A DNA stretch of 64,000 nucleotides from Aegilops tauschii subsp. strangulata. Lineage: Eukaryota > Streptophyta > Magnoliopsida > Poales > Poaceae. The notes under the pieces were generated by a model that saw only the letters and a program-made list of their open reading frames with translations, was not told the DNA's origin and ran no database searches. Position numbers and translations under genes: made by a program. The DNA is taken from contig NC_053035.3 in NCBI RefSeq assembly GCF_002575655.3, positions 500,184,601 through 500,248,600 of the forward strand, written 5' to 3'. Of this stretch, positions 56,554 to 64,000 are shown piece after piece (position 1 is the stretch's first letter; every line of letters starts with the position of its first letter).

Positions 56554-58279
56554 TGTTGGGGAACGTAGTAATTTCAAAAAAATTCCTACGCACACGCAAG
56601 ATCATGGTGATGCATAGCAACGAGAGGGGAGAGTGTTGTCCGCGTACCCTTGTAGACCGATAGCGGAAGCGTTATCACAACGCGGTTGATGTAGTCGTAC
56701 GTCTTCACGATCCGACCGATCAAGTACCGAACGTACGGCACCTCCGAGTTCTACACACGTTCAGCTCGATGACGTCCCTCGAACTCCGATCCAGCCGAGT
56801 GTTGAGGGAGAGTTTCGTCAGCACGACGGCGTGGTGACGATGATAATGTCCCACCGACGCAGGGCTTCGCCTAAGCTCCGCAACGGTATTATCGAGGTGT
56901 AATATGGTGGAGGGGGCACCGCACACGGCTAAGAGATCTCAAGGATCAATTGTTGTGTCTCTGGGGTGCCCCCCTGCCCCCGTATATAAAGGAGCAAGGG
57001 AGGAGGAGGCCGGCCCTAGGAGGGGGCGCACCAAGTGTGGAGTCCTACTAGGACTCCCTAGTCCTAGTAGGATTCCACCTCCCATATGGAATAGGAAGAG
57101 AGGAAGGGAAAAAGAGAAGGAAGGAAGGGGGCGCCCCCCTTCCCTAGTACAATTCGGACCAGACCAAGGGAAGGGGTGCGGCCACCCTTGATGCCCTTTT
57201 TCTTCTTTCCCTTATGGCCCAATAAGGCCCAATACGTATTCCCGTAACTCTCCGGTACTCCGAAAAATACTCGAATCACTCGGAACCTTTCCGAAGTCCA
57301 AATATAGTCGTCCAATATATCGATCTTTACGTCTCGACCATTTTGAGACTCCTCGTCATGTCCCCGATCTCATCCGGGACTCCGAACTCCTTCTGTACAT
57401 CAACATACATAAACTCATAATAAAACTGTCATCGTAACTTTAAGCGTGCGGACCCTACGGGTTCGAGAACTATGTAGACATGACCGAGACACGTCTCCGG
57501 TCAATAACCAATAGCGGGACCTGGATGCCCATATTGGCTCCCACATATTCTACGAAGATCTTTATCGGTCAGACCGCATAACAACATACGTTGTTCCCTT
57601 TGTCATCAGTATGTTACTTGCCCGATATTCGATCGTCGGTATCTCGATACCTAGTTCAATCTCGTTACCGGCAAGTCTCTTTACTCGTTCCGTAACACAT
57701 CATCCCGGAACTAACTTATTAGTCACAATGCTTGCAAGGCTTATAGTGATGTGCATTACCGAGTGGGCCCAGAGATACCTCTCCAACAATCGGAGTGACA
57801 AATCCTAATCTCGAAATACGCCAACCCAACAAGTACCTTTGGAGACACCTGTAGAGCACCTTTATAATCACCCATTTACGTTGTGACGTTTGGTAGCACA
57901 CAAAGTGTTCCTCCGGTAAACGGGAGTTGCATAATCTCATAGTCAGAGGAACATGTATAAGTCATGAAGAAAGCAATAGCAACATACTAAACGATCGGGT
58001 GCTAAGCTAACGGAATGGGTCAAGTCAATCACGTCATTCTCCTAATGAGGTGATCTCGTTAAGCAAATGACAACTTATGTCTATGGCTAGGAAACATAAC
58101 CATCTTTGATTAACGAGCTAGTCAAGTAGAGGCATACTAGTGACACTCTGTTTGTCTATGTATTCGCACATGTATTATGTTTCTGGTTAATACAATTCTA
58201 GCATGAATAATAAACATTTATCATGATATAAGGAAATAAATAATAACTTTATTATTGCCTCTAGGGCATATTTCCTTCA
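56554..58279 (-). repeat. 3' LTR of the Copia element (left copy)
   Basis: Full length at 1726 bp. Compared with the 565 bp of right LTR in the window I count ten substitutions and one single-base indel. Five bases gtttt precede it; the matching target duplicate is out of the window. Confidence 0.95.
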
Positions 58280-58291
58280 GTCTCCCACTTG

Positions 58292-59759
58292 CACTAGAGT
58301 CAATAATCTAGTTCACATCGCCATGTGATTTAACATGAATAGTTCACATCACCATGTGATTAACACCCATGGTTCACATCGTCATGTGACCATCACCCAA
58401 AGGGTTTACTAGAGTCAGTAATCTAGTTCACATCGCTATGTGATTAACACCCAAAGAGTACTAAGGTGTGATCATGTTTTGCTTGTGAGATAATTTTAGT
58501 CAACGGGTCTGTCACATTCAGATCTGTAAGTATTTTGCAAATTTCTATGTCTACAATGCTCTGCATGGAGCTACTCTAGCTAATTGCTCCCACTTTCAAT
58601 ATGTATCTAGACCGAGACTTAGAGTCATCTAGATTAGTGTCAAAACTTGCATCGACATAACCTTTTACGACGAGCCTTTTGTCACTTCCATAATCGAGAA
58701 ACATATCCTTATTCCAGTAAGGATAATTTTGACCGCTGTCCAGTGATCTACTCCTAGATCATTATTGTACTCCCTTGCCAAAATCAGTGTAGGGTATACA
58801 ATAGATCTGGTACACAGCATGGCATACTTTATAGAACCTATGGCCAAGGCATAGGGAATGACTTTCATTCTCTTTCTATCTTTTGCCGTGGTCGGGCTTT
58901 GAGTCTTTACTCAATTTCACACCTTGTAACACAGGCAAGAACTCTTTTCTTTGATTGTTCTATTTTGAACTACTTCAAAATCTTGTTAAGGTATGTACTC
59001 ATTGAAAAACTTATCAAGCGTCTTCATCTATCTCTATAGATCTTGATGCTCAATATGTAAGCAGCTTCACCGAGGTCTATCTTTGAAAAACTCCTTTCAA
59101 ACACTCCTTTATGCTTTGCAGAATAATTCTACATTATTTCCGATCAACAATATGTCATTCACATATACTTATCAGAAATGCTGTAGTGCTCCCACTCACT
59201 TTCTTGTAAATACAGGCTTCACCGCAAGTCTGTATACAACTATATGCTTTGATCAACTTATCAAAGCGTATATTCCAACTCCGAGATGCTTGCACCAGTC
59301 CATTGATGGATCGCTGGAGCTTGCATATTTTGTTAGCACCTTTAGGATTGACAAAACCTTCTGGTTGTATCATATACAACTCTTCTTTAATAAATCCATC
59401 AAGGAATGCAATTTTGTTTATCCCTTTGCCAGATTTCATAAAATGCGGCAATTGCTAACATGATTCGGACAGACTTAAGCATAGATACGAGTGAGAAACT
59501 CTCATCGTAGTCAACATCTTGAACTTGTCGAAAACCTTTTTGCGACAATTCTAGCTTTGTAGATAGTGATACTACTATCAGCGTCCGTCTTCCTCTTGAC
59601 AATCCATTTATTCTCAATTGCTTGCCGATCATCGGGCAAGTCAACCAAAGTCCACACTTTGTTCTCATACATGGATCTCATCTCAGATTTCATGGCCTCA
59701 AGCCATTTTGCGGAATCTGGGCTCAACCATCGCTTCTTCATAGTTCGTAGGTTCGTCAT
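58292..59759 (-). pseudogene. Copia reverse transcriptase and RNase H remnants
   Basis: RT entry at about 59759 (MTNLRTMKKRWLSPDSAKWLEAMKSE shortened as KWLEAMKSEM, VWTLVDLPDD, ENKWIVKRKTDADSSI), YKARIVAKRF, VDYDESFSLVSMLKSVRIML, IAFLDGFIKEELYMIQPEGF, then NGLVQASRSWNIRFD. The catalytic YVDD box survives only as YVND in another frame at about 59140-59160. RNase H remnants at 58665-58868 include AMLCTR and YPTL. Several stops and frame changes: dead. Confidence 0.88.
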
Positions 59760-60964
59760 GGTCTAGTAACATAACCTCCAGAACAAGATTACCGTACCAC
59801 TCTGGTGCGGATCTTACTCTGGTTGACCTATGAGGTTCAGTAATAACTTGATCTGAAGTTTCATGACCATCATCATTAACTTCCTCACTAATTGGTGTGG
59901 GAGTCATAGGAACAGATTTCTGTGATGAACTACTTTCCAATAAGGAAGCAGGTACAGTTACCTCATCAAGTTCTACTTTCCTCCCACTCACTTCTTTCGA
60001 GAGAAACTCCTTCTCTAGAAAGGATCCATACTTAGCAACGAATGTCTTGCCTTCGGATTTGTGATAGAAGGTGTACCCAACTGTCTCCTTTGGGTATCCT
60101 ATGAAGACACATTTCTCCGATTTGGGTTTGAGCTTATCAGGATGAAATTTTTTCACATAAGCATCGCAACCCCAAAATTTTAAGAAACGACAACTTTGGT
60201 TTCTTGCCAAACCACAGTTCATAAGGCGTCGTCTCAACGGATTTTGATGGTGCCCTATTTAACGTGAATGTAGCTGTCTCTAATGCATAACCCAAAACGA
60301 TAGTGGTAAATTGGTAAGAGACATCATAGATTGCACTATATCCAATATAGTATCGGTTATGACGTTCGGACACACCATTATGCTGTGGTGTTCCGGGTGG
60401 CGTGAGTTGCGAAACTATTCCGCATTGTTTCAAATGTAGTCCAAACTCGTAACTCAAATATTCTCCTCCACGATCAGATCGTAGGAATTTTATTTTCTTG
60501 TTACGATGATTTTTAACTTCACTTTGAAATTCTTTGAACTTTTCAAATGTTTCAGACTTATGTTTCATTAAGTAGATATACCCATATCTGCTCAAATCAT
60601 CTGTGAAGGTGAGAAAATAACGATATCCGCCACGAGCCTCAATATTCATCGGACCACACACATCTGTATGTATGATTTCCAACAAATCTGTTGCTCTCTC
60701 CATAGTTCCGGAGAACGGCGTTTTAGTCATCTTGCCCATGAGGCACGGTTCGCAAGCATCAAGTGATTCATAATCAAGTGATTCCAAAATCTCATCAGTA
60801 TGGAGTTTCTTCATGCGCTTTACACCAATATGACCTAAACGGCAGTGCCACAAATAAGTTGCACTATCAATATTAACTTTGCATCTTTTGGCTTCATTAT
60901 TATGAATATGTGTATCACTACGATGGAGATCCAACAAACCATTTTCGTTGGTGTGTATGACCAT
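59760..60964 (-). pseudogene. Copia GAG-pre-integrase and integrase
   Basis: Read on the minus strand: HCRLGHIGVKRMKKLH (H-H part of the zinc region), CEPCLMGKMTKTPFS (C-x2-C), then the catalytic core with HTDVCGPMNIEARGGYRYFL (first D), SDRGGEYLSYEF (the second D and R), and SERHNRYYIGYSA with the third acid in GVSERHN. The C-terminal part ends PYELWFGKKPKLSFLK, and in the next frame EKCVFIGYPKETVGYTFYH. The best-kept piece of the element, yet with frame breaks at about 60180. Confidence 0.92.
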
Positions 60965-61237
60965 AGAAGGTTTTTTTATTCATGTAAACAGAACAACAAT
61001 TGTTCTCTAACTTAAATGAATAACCGTATTGCAATAAACATGATCAAATCATATTTATGCTCAACGCAAACACCAAATAACACTTATTTAGTTTCAACAC
61101 TAATCCCGAAAGTATAGGGAGTGTGCGATAATGATCATATCAATCTTGGAACTACTTCCAACATACATCGTCACCTCGCCTTTTACTAGTCTCTGTTTAT
61201 TCTGCAACTCCCGTTTCGAGTTACTACTCTTAGCAAC

Positions 61238-62565
61238 TTAACCAGTATCAAATACCGAGGGGTTGCTATAAACACTAGTAAAGTACACATCAATGACTTG
61301 TATATCCAATATACCTTTGTTCACTTTGCCATCCTTCTTATCCACCAAATAGTTGGGGTAGTTCCGCTTCCAGTGACCAGTCCCTTTGCAGTAGAAGCAC
61401 TTAGTCTCAGGCTTAGGACCAGACTTAGGCTTCTTCAATTGAGCAACAACTTGCTTGCCGTTCTTCTTGAAGTTCCCCTTCTTCCCTTTGCCCTTTTCTT
61501 GAAACTAGTGGTCTCATCAACCATCAACACTTGAAGTGGTCTCGTCAACCATCAACACTTGATGTTTTTCTTGATTTCTACCTTCGTCGATTTCAGCATC
61601 ACGAAGAGCTCGGGAATTACTTTCGTCATCCCTTGCATACCATAGTTCATCACGAAGTTCTACTAACTTGGTGATGGTGACTAGAGAATTCTGTCAATCA
61701 CTATTTTATCTGGAAGATAAACTCCCACTTGATTCAAGTGATTGTAGTACCCAGACAATCTGAGCACATGCTCACTAGTTGAGCGATTCTCCTCCATCTT
61801 TTTGCTATAGAACTTGTTGGAGATTTCATATCTCTCAACTCGGGTATTTGCTTGAAATATTTTAACTTCAACTCCTGGACCATCTCATATGGTCCATGAC
61901 GTTCAAAACGTCTTTGAAGTCCCGATTCTAAGCCGTTAAACTATCAAGTAGTCATCATATTGAGCTAGCCAAATGTTCATAACGTCTGCATCTGCTCCTG
62001 CAATAGGTCTGTCACCTAGCGGTGCATCAAGGACATAATTTTTCTGTGCAGCAATGAGGATAATCCTCAGATCACGGATACAATCCGCATCTTTGCTACT
62101 AACATCTTTAAACATAATTTTTCTCTAGGAACATATCAAAAATAAACACAGGGAAGCAACAACGCGAGCTATTGATCTACAACATAATTTGCAAAATACT
62201 ATCAGGACTAAGTTCATGATAAATTTAAGTTCAATTAATCATATTACTTAAGAACTCCCACTTAGATAGACATCCCTCTAATCATCTAAGTGATTACGTG
62301 ATCCAAAGCAACTAAACCATGTCCGATTAACACGTGAGATGGAGTAGTTTCAATGGTGAACATCACTATGTTGATCATATCTACTATATGATTCACGCTC
62401 GACCTTTCGGTCTCTGTGTTCCGAGGCCATATCTGTATATGCTAGGCTCGTCAAGTTTAACCTGAGTATTCCGCATGTGCAACTGTTTTGCAGCCGTTGT
62501 ATTTGAACGTAGAGCCTATCACACCCGATTAACACGTGGTGTCTCAGCACGAAGAACTTTTGCAA
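61238..62565 (-). pseudogene. Copia gag remnants with degraded zinc knuckle
   Basis: CFYCKGTGHWKRNYP keeps C-x2-C-x4-H but has tyrosine where the last cysteine should be. It is followed by the start of the protease region (SVFDTG at about 61240). Upstream gag frames are short and broken. Confidence 0.75.
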
Positions 62566-63435
62566 CGGTGCATACTCAGGGAGAACACTTTTATCTTGAA
62601 ATTTTAGTGAGAGATCATCTTATAATGCTACCGTCAATCAAAGCAAGATAAGATGCATAAAGGATTAACATCACATGGAATCAATATAAGTGATATGATA
62701 TGGCCATCATCATCTTGTGCTTGTGATCTCCATCTCCGAAGCACCGTGCTCGTGATCTCCATCTCCAAAGCACTGTCATGATCACCATCGTCACCGGCTC
62801 GACACCTTGATCTCCATCGTAGTATCGTTGTCGTCTTGCCAAATTATTGCTTTTACGACTATCGCTACCGCTTAGTGATAAAGTAAAACTATTACATGGC
62901 GATTGCATCTCATACAATAAAGCGACAACCATATGGCTCCTGCCAGTTGCCGATAACTCGGTTACAAAACATGATCATCTCATACAACACATTATATCAC
63001 ATCATGTCTTGACCATATCACATCACAACATCCCTGCAAAAACAAGTTAGTCGTCCTCTACTTTGTTGTTGCATGTTTTACGTGGCTGCTACGGGCTTAG
63101 CAAGAACCGTTCTTACCTATGCATCAAAACCACAACGATAGTTTGTCAAGTTGGTGCTGTTTTAACCTTCGCAAGGACCGGGCGTAGCCACACTTGGTTC
63201 AACTAAAGTGAGAGAGACAGACACCCGCCAGTCACCTTTAAGCAACGAGTGCTCCGAACGGTGAAACCAGTCTCGCGTAAGCGTACGCGTAATGTCGGTC
63301 CGGGCCGCTTCATCTCACAATACCGCTAAACCAAAGTATGACATGCTGGTAAGCAGTATGACTTATATCGCCCACAACTCACTTGTGTTCTACTCGTGCA
63401 TAGCATCAACGCATAAAACCAGGCTCTGATACCAC

Positions 63436-64000
63436 TGTTGGGGAACGTAGTAATTTCAAAAAATTTCCTACGCACACGCAAGATCATGGTGATGCATAGC
63501 AACGAGAGAGGAGAGTGTTGTCCACGTACCCTCCTAGACCGACAGCGGAAGCGTTATCACAACGCGGTTGATGTAGTCGTACGTCTTCACGATCCGACCG
63601 ATCAAGTACCGAACGTACGGCACCTCCGAGTTCTACACACGTTCAGCTCGATGACGTCCCTCGAACTCCGATCCAGCCGAGTGTTGAGGGAGAGTTTCGT
63701 CAGCACGACGGCGTGGTGACGATGATGATGTTCCACCGACGCAGGGCTTCGCCTAAGCTCCGCAACGGTATTATCGAGGTGTAATATGGTGGAGGGGGGC
63801 ACCGCACACGGCTAAGAGATCTCAAGGATCAATTGTTGTGTCTCTGGGGTGCCCCCCTGCCCCCGTATATAAAGGAGCAAGGGAGGAGGAGGCCGGCCCT
63901 AGGAGGGGGCGCACCAAGTGTGGAGTCCTACTAGGACTCCCTAGTCCTAGTAGGATTCCACCTCCCATATGGACTAGGAAAAGAGGAAGGGAAAAAGAGA
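63436..64000 (-). repeat. 5' LTR of the Copia element (right copy), partial
   Basis: Begins TGTTGGGGAACGTAG on the plus strand and matches the left LTR to the end of the window. Confidence 0.95.

Larger units (their letters stand above)
56554..64000 (-). mobile_element. Angela/WIS/BARE-type Copia retrotransposon
   Basis: The left LTR is 56554-58279 (1726 bp) and the right LTR starts at 63436 and runs off the window. On the minus strand the LTR reads TGAAGGAAATATGCCCTAGA ... TTCCCCAACA. Next to the right LTR is the primer-binding site TGGTATCAGAGCC (63422-63434, one spacer base), and next to the left LTR a polypurine tract AAGTGGGAGAC. Internal region 5.2 kb, gag-pol order in minus orientation, all parts degraded by stops. 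It lies in the 3' LTR of the LARD. Confidence 0.95.

Overview
The window reads as intergenic DNA from a Triticeae grass (wheat, Aegilops or barley type; I cannot say which). The reasons are a solo LTR and a full-frame copy of the Angela/WIS/BARE Copia clade, two Au-type SINEs, several Stowaway MITEs with the CTCCCTCCGT end, a LARD-like Gypsy with ~4 kb LTRs, CACTA elements with subterminal repeats, and plant-type split genes. There are no bacterial operons, CRISPR arrays or phage genes. Most of the sequence is nested transposable elements; the host genes are a small DUF4228/PADRE family cluster and one NLR immune receptor.

Layout. 1-2101: 3' end of a CACTA transposon (last exon of its second gene, GGGCCG-type subterminal repeats, terminal CACTA end), abutting a dead Copia fragment (2102-3564). 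4030-19640: a tandem segmental duplication. Unit 1 (4030-9640) holds DUF4228 copy 1, killed by a solo LTR and a stop codon, followed by diverged ~525 bp repeats. Unit 2 (9780-11640 plus 16636-19640) holds intact copy 2 and an expanded run of the same repeats; ~5 kb containing a SINE, a LINE tail, a MITE and two local tandem repeats separates its halves. 20825-27326: an inverted third DUF4228 copy, intact, whose promoter is abutted by a 5'-truncated LINE, itself hit by an Angela-type solo LTR and a CACTA element. 27327-36120: MITEs, a Mutator-like element with long inverted arms carrying GC-rich non-transposase DNA and an inner hAT element, and a SINE. 36766-40167: a two-exon CC-NB-LRR gene on the minus strand, predicted 910 residues. 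44-64 kb: a stack of insertions, MuDR-type transposase gene <- LARD-like Gypsy <- Angela/BARE-type Copia, which runs out of the window.

How it fits together. The likely working genes are DUF4228 copies 2 and 3 (stress/pathogen-responsive family, small single-exon proteins with an N-myristoylation-type start) and the NLR. Every transposon gene seen carries a lesion. LTR comparison by eye (about 3% differences between the LARD LTRs, about 2% between the Copia LTRs) agrees with the order of nesting. The best candidates for something undescribed are the ~525 bp repeat that travels with the DUF4228 duplication and the Mutator-like element with its captured GC-rich cargo. I found no convincing new biochemical system.
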